A stretch of 64,000 nucleotides of DNA, taken from NCBI RefSeq assembly GCF_011299555.1, contig NZ_CP049857.1, positions 372,001 through 436,000 on the forward strand, read 5' to 3'. Numbering within the stretch: position 1 is the stretch's first letter; every line of letters starts with the position of its first letter. A program made the translations under genes and the position numbers. Below, piece after piece: positions 29,582-39,181 of the stretch. Source of the stretch: Dysgonomonas sp. HDW5A. Lineage in GTDB: Bacteria > Bacteroidota > Bacteroidia > Bacteroidales > Dysgonomonadaceae. The notes below the pieces were generated by a model. The model did not search any database. It saw only the letters and a list, made by a program, of their open reading frames with translations, and was not told where the DNA came from.

Positions 29582-32500
29582 TTAAAGTGTAACATTTATA
29601 CCCAATACAAATCTACGGGTCTGAGGATATACCGATGTAGCCACCCCGGTTATAGTAGATGTTTCGGTTACTCCATTATATCTTGGAGGAATTTCAGGAT
29701 CAACACCCGAAAAGTGTGTAATCGTAAATAAATTCTCACCCGAAACAAATATCTTCAAGTTCGATACATAACGAATTTTACCGGTCAGATTATAACCTAA
29801 AGTAAGGTTTCTCATTTTCAAATAAGTTCCGGTTTCAAGGAAACGGGATGAAACTTTATTGGAATTACTCGAATTATTATATTTTGCCAATGGATGAGTC
29901 GCAATATCTCCTTCTTTTTCCCAACGGCTCCATCCGCTATGAAGATTCATTTGATTACGGTCTGTGTAAGCCCCATCAGAATCAAACTCGGCACGGGCAT
30001 AATTATAAATCTTACCTCCGACTGAATAGTTAAATATTGCTGACAAATCGAAGTTCTTATAAATAAGATTGGTTGCAAACCCTCCGAAAAAGTCCGGTGT
30101 ATAAGCACCCATAGCAACCTGATCGGCTTCACTATACTTAGATGTCGTCACACGGTTACCATCTTTATCCGTTTTAAACCATAACGGGTTACCATTAGCA
30201 GGATCTACCCCAGCCCATTCTTTCAGGAACCAAGTATCTGCATCTTTTCCGGGCGTTATCAGCTTGGATGCCGATCCTGCAATATTCGATCCGTCTCCAA
30301 CTATCATCTCTTGCTTTTGTCCGTATAGCTTAGTAATTTTATTTCTGTTGAAACCTATATTTGCATCTACACTCCAATACCATTCTTTATTTTTTATAAT
30401 ATCGACACCAATAGTTGCTTCAAAACCTTTATTTTGCAGTTCACCTTCATTTCGCCATATTCCTGTTACACCGATAACTCCCGGTAAGGGAACATAATAC
30501 AACAGATCAGAAGTTTTTTTAGCATAATAGTCTAATGTTACATTTACTCTATTAAATAGAGATACATCAAGGCCCACACCTGTCACAAACGACTTTTCCC
30601 ATGCTAAATCCGAATTGCCAAGTTGAGAAATAATAGCTCCCGGCTCTCCATTATAGCTAAGCGGTTTTTGATTTGAGCCACTACCTGTTGTAAGAGCATA
30701 CAGAGCTAAATGAGGATAAAGAGCTGTAGGTCGGTTACCCACCGATCCATAACTAGCTCTTAGTTTCAGATTATTTACATAGTCCAGTTTAAAAAATTTC
30801 TCCCTATGAATATTCCATCCTCCACTTATCGAAAAGAAGGTTCCATATCTCTTATTTGCACCAAAATTAGAAGCACCATCCCGACGGATTGAAAACTGAG
30901 CCAGATATTTGTCATCAAACGAATAATTTATATTAGATAAATATGACTGTACAGCCCATGACGAACGCCAGCTTATTGCCTTTTCGGCTTTAGCAGCTAC
31001 AGTTCCCACTTCGAAACCCGGAGCAAAGCCGGTAGACATACTTTCGGTATTTTTAGAATTAAATTCGTTCCACTCATAACCTGCAACCGCATTAATATAG
31101 TGTTTGTCAAATGCCTTATTGATACGAATCAGTTGATTTGTATACAACCTGTTATTTGAACGCATACCTTCGGTTATTCGACCATTCACAGACTCTCCTC
31201 CTGAGGAGCGTGGATCTTCGTACGATGTGGAGTTTTTCTGAAAAAACTTATAACTATTTACAGATGCAAAAGTCATCCAGTCGGTAATCTTAATATCAAA
31301 ATCAAAATTACCCATTACTTCATAAGCCTCCGATTTAGCATAATTCCATTGCAAATCGTACAAATAATTCGAACCCGTTGTATTTACCCATGTTGGGTTA
31401 GGTGCATTTCCAACCAAGCTGCCATCCTTATTGTAAGGGCTATCCCAAGGCAAGTTACCATACATGGCTCCTACTGAATGTTCCTTATCGTGAACATCTT
31501 TTCGAGAACCCATTATCTGTGGTTTTATTGTTAAACGATCCGAAACCTTATATTCAACCTTTAACAGAGCATTATATCGGGTGTAGTCGTATCCTTTTAT
31601 GGCTCCTGTCTCGTCATACACTCCTAAAGAAACATATGATCTCAGCTTTTCGTTACCGCCATTTACCGATACATTATAGTCTTGAGCAAAGCCTGTTTGG
31701 GTTGCATTGTCCCACCAATCGAAATTCTTATTCCTTAAATCGGGAGTCCACCACCAGTTATTTGAAAATGCTTCGGGATTAGAAAATGAATCATATAAAT
31801 CGTAAAGCTCTTCACCATTCATTATCTTAAATCTACCCGTATTCAAATCTGTTGCAGCAAACTTAGCCAACACATTTACAGATGGTTTACCAATCTTACC
31901 TTTTTTAGTTGTTACCAAAATTACACCGTTAGCACCTTGCGAACCGTACACAGCAGTAGAAGCTGCATCTTTTAACACAGTTAATGTTTCTATATCATTC
32001 GGATTGATATCTGTAGCACTACTGCCCATAATCACACCATCAACTACCCAAAGAGGGTCGGTACTTCCATTAATAGTGCTTTTACCACGAATTACAATTT
32101 TTCCGGCCTCACCGGGTTGCCCTGATCCCGGGCTTACATATACTCCCGGAGATTTTCCGGTTAGCAGATTTTCGACTGCCGGAGTAGTTGCATCTAATAG
32201 CTGTTTACTGTCTAATGTCTGTAAAGCTCCGGTAAGACTCTCACGTCTAATTGTGTTATATCCAACAACTACTACTTCGTTTAGGGCTTGCGAGTCGTCT
32301 TCCAATGCTACATCAACTGACGAACGTGCTCTAACCGCTATTTCCTGTGTTTTATAACCCAGAAAGGAAAAGATAAGTACTGCATTGTTTGCATCAGGCA
32401 CCGATAGTTTATAATTTCCGTCAAAGTCGGTAACAGTTCCAATAACCGATCCTTTAACTTTCACACTAACCCCAATCATTGGTTCTTTTTTGGAATCCGT

Positions 32501-32626
32501 CACTGTACCTGTAACTGTCGTTTGTGCTAATATGCTTCCCGTCGAAAGGAAAAACAATAGCATCAAAAAAGATACTTTAATAAAGTAACTCTTTGCAAAG
32601 TTTTTCTGTCTAATCATGTTTTTCAT
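29582..32626 (-). CDS. SusC/RagA TonB-linked outer-membrane protein (SusC-2)
   Basis: From the ATG at 32626 the protein has 1014 residues. The frame is open to 32683, but that start is a TTG just after a promoter element, and 32617 is another possible ATG. A signal peptide (ends SILAQ) is followed by a CarboxypepD_reg-like domain (TVTGTVTDSKKEPMIGVSV), the TonB-box-like VVVVGYNTIRRESLTGAL, plug and barrel. It imports an unknown ligand with SusD-2. It has no local enzyme partner and shares the neighbouring HTCS as the only candidate regulator. Confidence 0.95.
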   Translation of the reverse strand: MKNMIRQKNFAKSYFIKVSFLMLLFFLSTGSILAQTTVTGTVTDSKKEPMIGVSVKVKGSVIGTVTDFDGNYKLSVPDANNAVLIFSFLGYKTQEIAVRARSSVDVALEDDSQALNEVVVVGYNTIRRESLTGALQTLDSKQLLDATTPAVENLLTGKSPGVYVSPGSGQPGEAGKIVIRGKSTINGSTDPLWVVDGVIMGSSATDINPNDIETLTVLKDAASTAVYGSQGANGVILVTTKKGKIGKPSVNVLAKFAATDLNTGRFKIMNGEELYDLYDSFSNPEAFSNNWWWTPDLRNKNFDWWDNATQTGFAQDYNVSVNGGNEKLRSYVSLGVYDETGAIKGYDYTRYNALLKVEYKVSDRLTIKPQIMGSRKDVHDKEHSVGAMYGNLPWDSPYNKDGSLVGNAPNPTWVNTTGSNYLYDLQWNYAKSEAYEVMGNFDFDIKITDWMTFASVNSYKFFQKNSTSYEDPRSSGGESVNGRITEGMRSNNRLYTNQLIRINKAFDKHYINAVAGYEWNEFNSKNTESMSTGFAPGFEVGTVAAKAEKAISWRSSWAVQSYLSNINYSFDDKYLAQFSIRRDGASNFGANKRYGTFFSISGGWNIHREKFFKLDYVNNLKLRASYGSVGNRPTALYPHLALYALTTGSGSNQKPLSYNGEPGAIISQLGNSDLAWEKSFVTGVGLDVSLFNRVNVTLDYYAKKTSDLLYYVPLPGVIGVTGIWRNEGELQNKGFEATIGVDIIKNKEWYWSVDANIGFNRNKITKLYGQKQEMIVGDGSNIAGSASKLITPGKDADTWFLKEWAGVDPANGNPLWFKTDKDGNRVTTSKYSEADQVAMGAYTPDFFGGFATNLIYKNFDLSAIFNYSVGGKIYNYARAEFDSDGAYTDRNQMNLHSGWSRWEKEGDIATHPLAKYNNSSNSNKVSSRFLETGTYLKMRNLTLGYNLTGKIRYVSNLKIFVSGENLFTITHFSGVDPEIPPRYNGVTETSTITGVATSVYPQTRRFVLGINVTL

Positions 32627-32697
32627 TGATAGATGGTTTAATAATACAAGATTGTGTTCTCTAAAATTGTTTTTTTTTAACAAAAAAAACTAAAAGA

Positions 32698-32705
32698 CAA
32701 ATATA
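32698..32705 (-). promoter_or_regulatory. Putative -7 element for SusC-2
   Basis: On the minus strand TATATTTG matches TAnnTTTG, 72 bp before the ATG chosen at 32626. The 300-bp gap 32684-32984 contains this and the element at 32871. No other structure is evident. Confidence 0.45.
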
Positions 32706-32870
32706 GTAAGTTGCAGGTATGGTTTTGTGAAATTTATGTTAAAAAAGACATTAAGTTTAAAAAGTCTAACATCAAAAGAATATTATCTGACTTCATATAA
32801 GTCACATATTATTTTAATCCTGATTATAAAAAAGATCATTCAGACTAGGTTTTAAACCTTTTGTTTTTCG

Positions 32871-32878
32871 TATTTTTG
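32871..32878 (+). promoter_or_regulatory. Putative -7 element for the GNAT gene
   Basis: TATTTTTG matches TAnnTTTG on the plus strand, about 107 bp before the GNAT start. This leaves a longer leader than usual. Confidence 0.35.
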
Positions 32879-32984
32879 TCTTAGTTCAAATAATTCGGGT
32901 GTCATCCCTTTTTAATATTTCGGTAAGGCTAACCATTGTCCGTTGCAATTCTGAAATACATCATTAACATTTTGCATACTTTAA

Positions 32985-33485
32985 ATGAATATAATACAAG
33001 CCAACTCAAGCCATATACCTGAGATACAACAAATAGCCATTAAGTCATGGGAAGTAACTTATTCAGATATCTTATCTCAAGAGCAATTCGATTATATGAT
33101 TGAGATGATGTACAACCATGCTGCTTTAAATAAGCAAATGGCTGAGCAAAAGCATCATTTTCTTTTGATTCAAGAGGAGTCTACATCTGATTATTCGGGA
33201 TTTGTTTCTTATGAACTCAATTATAAAAATCAAGCTAAGACTAAGATACATAAGCTTTACCTGTTACCGGAATGCAAAGGCAAGGGTATGGGACGCCTGT
33301 TAATTGAAAAAGTTATATCATTAGCTCAATCTGCTGATAATAGCCATTTGTCTCTTAATATGAACAGAGACAATAAATCTCTAGGTTTTTACAAGCAAAT
33401 GGGTTTTGAAATTGTAGGTGAAGAAGATATTAATATCGGAAACGGATATCTTATGGAGGATTATATTTTCGAAAAAAAAATATAA
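32985..33485 (+). CDS. GNAT family N-acetyltransferase
   Basis: The 166-residue cytoplasmic protein has the acetyl-CoA-binding GNAT core. Motif A reads LYLLPECKGKGMGRLLIEK (about 92-110), where Q/R-x-x-G-x-G/A appears as CKGKGMG. It is followed by the beta-strand LSLNMNRDN and the GFYKQMGFEIVGEE motif B. The length is typical. The acceptor substrate is unknown. The HAD gene follows after 69 bp in the same direction, possibly in one unit. Confidence 0.9.
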   Translation: MNIIQANSSHIPEIQQIAIKSWEVTYSDILSQEQFDYMIEMMYNHAALNKQMAEQKHHFLLIQEESTSDYSGFVSYELNYKNQAKTKIHKLYLLPECKGKGMGRLLIEKVISLAQSADNSHLSLNMNRDNKSLGFYKQMGFEIVGEEDINIGNGYLMEDYIFEKKI

Positions 33486-33554
33486 AACCTTTTATCTCCG
33501 ATCTTAAATAAAGAAATAAACAAATAGGGCATTGGCCTAATAAAAAATAGAATA

Positions 33555-34193
33555 ATGGAAAATAATATTTGCGTTTTATTCGACATGGATGGTGTAATGA
33601 TCGACACCGAACCTCAATACGACGTATTCTGGAAACATGCCGGAGACAGATATAATACAGGAATCGCTAATTTCGAAAAAGTAATCAAAGGTACTACCTT
33701 ACCTAATATCCTCAAGAAATACTTTTCTCACCTGACTCAAGAGGAATTGAATAATCTTTCGGATAACCTCGACAAGTTTGAGGCAAATATGAACTTCGAA
33801 GAAATAACGGGTTCTGTTAAGTTTGTCAAAGAATTAAAGGCTAAAGGTATAAAAGTCGGATTGGTTACCAGTTCGACCGACACTAAATTAATTGCTGTAA
33901 ATAAAGCGAAACAATTCGATCAACTATTTGATACGGTAGTATCTGCTGCCCGTGTAACTGAAGGCAAACCTAATCCCAGATGTTTTTTACTGGCTGCCGA
34001 AGATTTAGGAGTTAAGCCTAAGGATTGCATCGTTTTTGAGGACTCGTTTGCAGGAATAGAAGCAGGGATAGCTGCCGGAATGAAGGTGATCGGTTTGGCA
34101 ACAACCAACTCAGCAGATTCACTTAAAGATAAGTGTTGTAAAGTAATACCTGATTTTAAAAACTTCTCTGTCGAAGATTTATTGTCTATATAA
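33555..34193 (+). CDS. HAD-superfamily hydrolase, beta-phosphoglucomutase-like subfamily
   Basis: The 212-residue cytoplasmic protein has the complete HAD motif set: VLFDMDGVMIDTE (motif I with both Asp), VTSSTD (motif II), EGKPNPRCF (Lys, motif III) and VFEDSFAGIEAG (motif IV). The cap is the helical type of the beta-PGM/phosphatase subfamily. It probably hydrolyses a small sugar phosphate, but the exact substrate cannot be predicted. A strong terminator follows. Confidence 0.9.
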   Translation: MENNICVLFDMDGVMIDTEPQYDVFWKHAGDRYNTGIANFEKVIKGTTLPNILKKYFSHLTQEELNNLSDNLDKFEANMNFEEITGSVKFVKELKAKGIKVGLVTSSTDTKLIAVNKAKQFDQLFDTVVSAARVTEGKPNPRCFLLAAEDLGVKPKDCIVFEDSFAGIEAGIAAGMKVIGLATTNSADSLKDKCCKVIPDFKNFSVEDLLSI

Positions 34194-34240
34194 ACTCTAA
34201 GAATAACAGCTATAGGCTTTATTTAATTGAGCCTCTCTAT

Positions 34241-34285
34241 AAAATAGAAGACGCCTTTGATTAACTCAAAGGCGTCTTCTATTTT
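34241..34285. terminator. Perfect 20-bp hairpin terminator after the HAD gene
   Basis: Arms aaaatagaagacgcctttga and its exact reverse complement enclose the loop ttaac. It lies between the convergent HAD and 192-aa protein genes and can serve both. Confidence 0.92.
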
Positions 34286-34322
34286 AATAATACAAATATT
34301 TAATTTTGAAGTAACAGCAGTA

Positions 34323-34901
34323 TCATCTAACGACAAATACTATATTCATATAGGCATCTAAATTAGCATTCCGAAGTACAGTATAACCCATAAGTCCATT
34401 AGCATCAATACTATTTATAGTCAACAGAGTGGGATCATAATAAGTTATATAATAATACAAATCGGTAGCAGCAGCGAAGCTAGGAATTGATGGCGATGCT
34501 CCGGGACTACTGTTTAAGGGGTTAGTAAACTGATCTTTATATATTTGATACAAATCTATCTGGGCACTACCAAGAACAGTAGTTTTGATATTAATAGAAG
34601 GCATATATAAAAACTTTCGGTTAAAGAGAGTTAGGCATGTCCAAGCAGGAGCAGCTTCCGACCCTAAATTCTGAGAGATACAATTTAGATCCGTATCATA
34701 TACTAAAAGGCTATTAGCTGGATTTACAATTGCATTTTTCTCATTGGTTGTCATGGTAGGTAAAAGCAAGCCCTTATCATTATTAGATGCATTAATATCA
34801 AGTGCTGCACTTGAATCGGGGACTTCCGTATATATTCCTATTTGAGAATACACGGATAAATTGAGCCATAATAAAAAGAATACTATATATAATTGTTTCA
34901 T
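34323..34901 (-). CDS. Secreted protein of unknown function, paralogue of the 197-aa protein at 36467
   Basis: The 192-residue protein has a signal peptide ending near YSQ. The first part (IGIYTEVPDSSAALDINAS, GLLLPTMTTNEKNAI, SLLVYDTD) matches the short module often found at the start of Bacteroidota surface proteins. The second part has YITYYD and ends NIVFVVR. It aligns end to end with the protein encoded at 36467-37060. The two flank a PKD-domain protein in one minus-strand cluster. It is probably surface-exposed. No enzyme motif is visible. Confidence 0.7.
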   Translation of the reverse strand: MKQLYIVFFLLWLNLSVYSQIGIYTEVPDSSAALDINASNNDKGLLLPTMTTNEKNAIVNPANSLLVYDTDLNCISQNLGSEAAPAWTCLTLFNRKFLYMPSINIKTTVLGSAQIDLYQIYKDQFTNPLNSSPGASPSIPSFAAATDLYYYITYYDPTLLTINSIDANGLMGYTVLRNANLDAYMNIVFVVR

Positions 34902-34931
34902 AATCTGATCAGCATTAAATTATTCCGAACC

Positions 34932-36470
34932 TTATTGTTGTAAGTCCGAATTTAGTAACCTTGTTCGAACCATACGATTGGTCATAATACTGCAGTCCAA
35001 AATCCTCACCGAATATACGAGTGATTTCAATGGTGTATTATCCGATTTATAGGGTGTTACCGTGAGTGTATATGCTCCTACTGCAGAAAAAATGTGAGAT
35101 TGCTGATAAATAGTAGTACCCAAAGTCACAGACTGCTCAATGGTAGGACTTCCATCTCCAAAATCCCATATCAATTTGACTGCATTTTCATCAGGTGTAC
35201 CCGACATGGTTATTTCAACCGTATATTTTGCGGTATTTCCCATACAGGCAAATGATTGTCCTTTCACATCTGCTACAAAAAAAGCAGACATGAAATTAGG
35301 TAATCCAAAAGAGGCATTATTTATTAAATAATTGGGAAAAAAGCGTACATCTGCCGCAGCATAATCTTCCTCGGGATTCATAATGGCCACTATCTCTTTA
35401 CGGCCTACTCTGACTCCATATATCCGACCATCGGCTGCTAGTTGCAAACTTGATACATATACGGTATCGGCAGGTATATATGTTGCACTATTTGTTGTAT
35501 TTCGCAAATCATTCCACGTTATTTGTTGCAAAGGTGTACGATTAGTCGTTGGAGAATAATTTTCTCCGGTAATAAACAAATTTTTTCCGGAAGGAGAAAA
35601 ATCAAAATTATACCAATTTGTAGAGGAAGAGGGACTTCGAAATCTCACATCAGAAGGTACTCCCGTCTTAGGATTAAATATACCACTTAGGATTCCTGTG
35701 CGGTTAATATTTGAGTCATCTATAGCGGTCGCAAATTTAGTTCCATCGGGTGAAACCTTAATATATCCGGCAAAATTACGGTAAAAAGTAATCCCCGGTG
35801 CTGTTGGTTGTATAGCAAATGGATAAATATTATGATTTACTATTCCTGTAGAGGTTATTTCCCAAACATGAATAACACAGCCCTCTGTAGCCGAAGTAGA
35901 TAACCGGCGATGAATCAACCAGAAATTAGGACTATCTCTCTTACGTGTAGCTGTGATATTTTCGTCTGTAGGACCGGCTAACAACTCTACATTTTTAGTA
36001 CTTGTTACAGCTCCGTTTCCTCCATTAAGAGAAATATCTACTATAGAATAAGTTATACCGGCAGGCTGTTCATTATTAATCACAGAGATTGCATAAAATA
36101 AACTATCGCTACCTGGTACAGGCACTATAATTCCCGATTGAGTAGAAGACGATCCTCCCAACATACCTGTTCCATTTGCCATAACTGCATTAAGCCGGTT
36201 ATAAATAGTAACTCCATCTCCCGACATTAAAAGATTTCCATCAGAATCAGAAAGTGTAAACGACCCTTCACTTGTATTTAGAGGTCCTATAACAGGACTA
36301 GGCATATCGGGTGTTGAGAGGCCTTTTGATGAAATTACTGTTTGTAAATTATTGAAATTCAATCCCGAATTAGCACCAAAATACCACCAGTTTGCTTCTT
36401 TCTGAGCATATGTGGTGAAAGCAAAAACGAAGAATAGTATGGATATTATGATAGATTTCATGAGTCTCAT
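34932..36470 (-). CDS. Secreted PKD-domain protein with beta-propeller-like region
   Basis: The 512-residue protein has a signal peptide ending TYAQ. A long beta-rich region begins EANWWYFGANSGLNFNN, a typical opening of Bacteroidota proteins of the gliding or adhesion type. A PKD domain (about 405-490) carries LIWDFGDGSPT. No type 9 secretion C-terminal domain is recognisable. Its ATG overlaps the stop of the upstream 197-aa gene by 4 bases (ATGA), so the two are translationally coupled. A role in the envelope or adhesion is inference. Confidence 0.75.
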   Translation of the reverse strand: MRLMKSIIISILFFVFAFTTYAQKEANWWYFGANSGLNFNNLQTVISSKGLSTPDMPSPVIGPLNTSEGSFTLSDSDGNLLMSGDGVTIYNRLNAVMANGTGMLGGSSSTQSGIIVPVPGSDSLFYAISVINNEQPAGITYSIVDISLNGGNGAVTSTKNVELLAGPTDENITATRKRDSPNFWLIHRRLSTSATEGCVIHVWEITSTGIVNHNIYPFAIQPTAPGITFYRNFAGYIKVSPDGTKFATAIDDSNINRTGILSGIFNPKTGVPSDVRFRSPSSSTNWYNFDFSPSGKNLFITGENYSPTTNRTPLQQITWNDLRNTTNSATYIPADTVYVSSLQLAADGRIYGVRVGRKEIVAIMNPEEDYAAADVRFFPNYLINNASFGLPNFMSAFFVADVKGQSFACMGNTAKYTVEITMSGTPDENAVKLIWDFGDGSPTIEQSVTLGTTIYQQSHIFSAVGAYTLTVTPYKSDNTPLKSLVYSVRILDCSIMTNRMVRTRLLNSDLQQ

Positions 36471-37060
36471 TTGATTACAAATACAACATTCATAAAAGAA
36501 TCATAGTCTGCTTCCTGCAATATGGTATATGATACCTTTCCATCAGTAGACATACTATTGATTTGTATTACCTGATTATCGTAATAGGTGATATAATAAT
36601 ATAAATCGGTTGCCGACTGAAAATAAGGGATAGTATTGGGAGCTCCTGCACTTTTAAAGAAGTGTGTCGGATCGGCTCCTGTAAATTGATTCTTATATTC
36701 GGTGTACAGATCAATAGTAAAAGTACCTTCTGTTGAAGCATCAATAGCAATGGAGGGCATATAAAAAAATGATGACTGATTGTCCTTAGCGGATAAGGGA
36801 ACCCACGATGGTACAGCGGCTGTTCCGGCATTTTGATAAATACTCTTTAGAGAGCTATCGTAAACAAGTAAACCGGGTGCCGGATTAGCAATAGATAACC
36901 GCTGCGAACTGGTCATTCGAGGAATAAGGACACCTTGTGTAGTAGAAACAATATCTAATGCTGCGCTGGCATTAGGTGTAGTTGTATTAATACCAACCTG
37001 AGCATTGCATAGACTTATAGCAAGAAGGCTGAAGAGTAATAAAAGTATCTTTTTTGTCAT
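36467..37060 (-). CDS. Secreted protein of unknown function, paralogue of the 192-aa protein
   Basis: The 197-residue protein has a signal peptide ending CNAQ. It has the module VGINTTTPNASAALDIV, then GVLIPRMTSSQRLSI and GLLVYDSS, then FFYMPSIAID and YITYYD, and ends MNVVFVIK. It is the first gene of a three-gene cluster. Its stop overlaps the next ATG. No function can be assigned. Confidence 0.7.
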   Translation of the reverse strand: MTKKILLLLFSLLAISLCNAQVGINTTTPNASAALDIVSTTQGVLIPRMTSSQRLSIANPAPGLLVYDSSLKSIYQNAGTAAVPSWVPLSAKDNQSSFFYMPSIAIDASTEGTFTIDLYTEYKNQFTGADPTHFFKSAGAPNTIPYFQSATDLYYYITYYDNQVIQINSMSTDGKVSYTILQEADYDSFMNVVFVIK

Positions 37061-37577
37061 CGTTGTCTTATATATAACTAAGTTTTATCGAATAGCAGGC
37101 ACTAAACCGAAGCATATACTATAAAAGCACATAACTACCAGATTTAGTTTAATTTTTCAATGCATTTAAAAACACAAATCCTTTAATTATTGTTTAGGAT
37201 TTAACAACATTTTATTACGAAAGATAGAAAATAACTGTAGTTCAAAAATAAAATCATATTACCTCTTTAAGATACACAAAAAAAAAAATCAAAACACACT
37301 TATACAGCAGCTTAACTCATCCACTCACACCTAAAACACAAAAAAGAAATTATGTATATTCAACACTATTTCTTTAAATGTTATTTTATAAAAAGTTAAT
37401 AAATACCTAATATTTTAACAATCTGTCGTTCTGTTTGAGAGTACAAATATATAATATTTTTAATCAAGAATATATTACAAGAAATAAATTAATTATACTT
37501 ATCCGGTACTATTTTAACAAAAATTCAGTAATAATTATACGATTATTCAGTTTATATAAAATAGAGAAAGTAAAAAA
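37061..37577. other. 517-bp AT-rich gap without a visible gene
   Basis: It is very AT-rich with homopolymer A runs. It lies between divergent genes, so both promoters must be here. I found no open frame, stable GC-rich hairpin or perfect TAnnTTTG that I would defend. Confidence 0.6.
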
Positions 37578-38204
37578 ATGAAAATAGAAAAAGAACTTCT
37601 AGAAATAGCTCAAAAAATACGAGCTTTGTCACAAACCGGATTGGTTTATTCTGATAATGAATACGATACCGAACGCTATGAAGAATTACTTCATCTAAGC
37701 AATTCTATGACTGCACTCATTAGCGGTAACGAAGTGTCCGTTATTGAAGGATGCTTTCGGGTAGAGGACGACTATGTAACGCCCAAAGTAGATGTAAGAG
37801 CTGTTGTATTCAACGATAAAGATGAGATACTACTTGTACAGGAGAGAGCCGATGGCGGATGGGCTATCCCCGGAGGTTGGGCCGACGTAGGATATTCTCC
37901 TACAGAAGTAGCCGTAAAAGAGGTAAAAGAAGAAACAGGTCTGAATGTGGAACCGATACAATTATTGGCTGTATTGGATAAGAAGTGCCACAATCATCCC
38001 CCTGCTCCACATTATGCCTATAAAATATTTATACTTTGCAAATGGATTGATGGAGAGTTCACCTCTGCTTTTGATATTTTAGACAAGGGATTCTTCAAAC
38101 AAAATGAACTTCCTCCGCTCTCGGAAGAAAGAACATTGAAAAGTCAAATTGACCTGATGTTTGAATATAAAAATAACCCCGACAAAAAAGCAATCGTTGA
38201 TTAA
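37578..38204 (+). CDS. Nudix hydrolase with N-terminal Nudix_N-type helical domain
   Basis: The 208-residue cytoplasmic protein has an N-terminal helical segment (about 1-60) typical of Nudix_N proteins and then the Nudix fold. The Nudix box reads GWADVGYSPTEVAVKEVKEE followed by TGL. The KEVKEE part supplies the metal-binding Glu residues, while the first conserved Glu of the consensus is Tyr, which is usual in this subfamily as I know it. Relatives hydrolyse ADP-ribose or CDP-choline-like substrates. It is a single-gene unit. Confidence 0.88.
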   Translation: MKIEKELLEIAQKIRALSQTGLVYSDNEYDTERYEELLHLSNSMTALISGNEVSVIEGCFRVEDDYVTPKVDVRAVVFNDKDEILLVQERADGGWAIPGGWADVGYSPTEVAVKEVKEETGLNVEPIQLLAVLDKKCHNHPPAPHYAYKIFILCKWIDGEFTSAFDILDKGFFKQNELPPLSEERTLKSQIDLMFEYKNNPDKKAIVD

Positions 38205-38218
38205 GATCTCAGACCGAA

Positions 38219-39085
38219 TCATTGCATAGCAGCTATCATTATTTCTCTTGCTTCTTTTGCTTGAGGTATATTAAAAAGCGGAAAAAGGTGAACCATATTT
38301 TCGTATTCATAAAAAGAAAGGTTTACTCCTTTTTCTTTGCAAATTTCACTGAATTTATGACAATCGGGATATAACAGATCGAGTGTGCCAACAATTAAAG
38401 TCATGGGCGAAGCATCGGTATAATCACCATAAATCGGACTGACTAATGGACTTTGCAAATCGCCCATCGAATAAACTTGTCCTGCATATTTAAGACCTTC
38501 ACAATCGAGGCTTGGATCAATCGGTTGAAGTGTTTCTATTTCAGGATTTGCCATAGCAACGTCCATCCACGGACTAATCATTATCAGATGTTCCGGTTTT
38601 CGCAGGTTATGCTTAGTTATTAATTGTGATAATCCGAGAACTAAACTTGCACCTGCCGAATCTCCGACAACAAAGATGCGTCCCTTGTTTTTGCTTACTT
38701 CTTTATATAGGTTTAAAATAAAATCGTATATTTCTATATAGTCTGATTTAGGGATTAAAGGATAATCGGGTATAACAATCTTATAGCCTAACTTATCTGC
38801 AAAATAAGTAACTATCTCCCAATGAATCAGAGATAACCCACATGCAAAGCCTCCTCCATGCAAATAGTAGATTGTATCGGTAGTTATCTGGTCTTTTACG
38901 GATAGGGTGTACACTTTCGATCCGTCTATAATAACCGTTTCTATATCATATTTGTTGAAGAGTCGATTGGGGGGCGGAACACTGTCATAAAAAGCTCCTC
39001 CCTTATACATATCTGTTTCAAGATTAGCTATTAACTTTTTTGTTCCTAATTTCCATAAAGCAGCTTCCAGAGCATCACTCGTCAT
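38219..39085 (-). CDS. Alpha/beta hydrolase, hormone-sensitive-lipase-like esterase
   Basis: I start at the ATG at 39085 (288 residues, MTSDALEAALWKLG). The frame continues to 39133, but that region is the terminator of the gene upstream. The oxyanion motif HGGGFACG is followed by GDSAGASL (nucleophile Ser), and Asp and His come late (GTLDLLYPD, MVHLFPLF). This is the complete HSL-family triad. It probably hydrolyses short acyl esters in the cytoplasm, since no leader is present. Confidence 0.88.
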   Translation of the reverse strand: MTSDALEAALWKLGTKKLIANLETDMYKGGAFYDSVPPPNRLFNKYDIETVIIDGSKVYTLSVKDQITTDTIYYLHGGGFACGLSLIHWEIVTYFADKLGYKIVIPDYPLIPKSDYIEIYDFILNLYKEVSKNKGRIFVVGDSAGASLVLGLSQLITKHNLRKPEHLIMISPWMDVAMANPEIETLQPIDPSLDCEGLKYAGQVYSMGDLQSPLVSPIYGDYTDASPMTLIVGTLDLLYPDCHKFSEICKEKGVNLSFYEYENMVHLFPLFNIPQAKEAREIMIAAMQ

Positions 39086-39123
39086 ATCTATATTTTCTTT
39101 GATTAAACTACAAAAATAGAAAA

Positions 39124-39153
39124 AGTCCGACAATAAACATTTATTGTCGGACT
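39124..39153 (-). terminator. Terminator after the aldo/keto reductase gene
   Basis: Arms agtccgacaataaa and its exact reverse complement (14 bp) enclose a 2-nt centre (ca). An A-run on the plus strand to the left provides the U-tract for minus-strand transcription. Confidence 0.85.
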
Positions 39154-39181
39154 ATCTCCTTATTTATCTATATAAAGTGGA

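Noticed and set aside
31402-31782. 126-codon open frame on the plus strand inside SusC-2
   Set aside because: It is antisense to a conserved barrel region with biased composition and no recognisable motif. It is a shadow of the real gene.
37061-37577. Riboswitch or small RNA in the long gap
   Set aside because: The region is AT-rich with no stable conserved fold that I can identify by eye.
37861-37940. Inactive Nudix box because the first Glu is Tyr
   Set aside because: The KEVKEE metal ligands are intact, and this substitution is, to my knowledge, usual in the Nudix_N group, so it is not evidence of loss of function.
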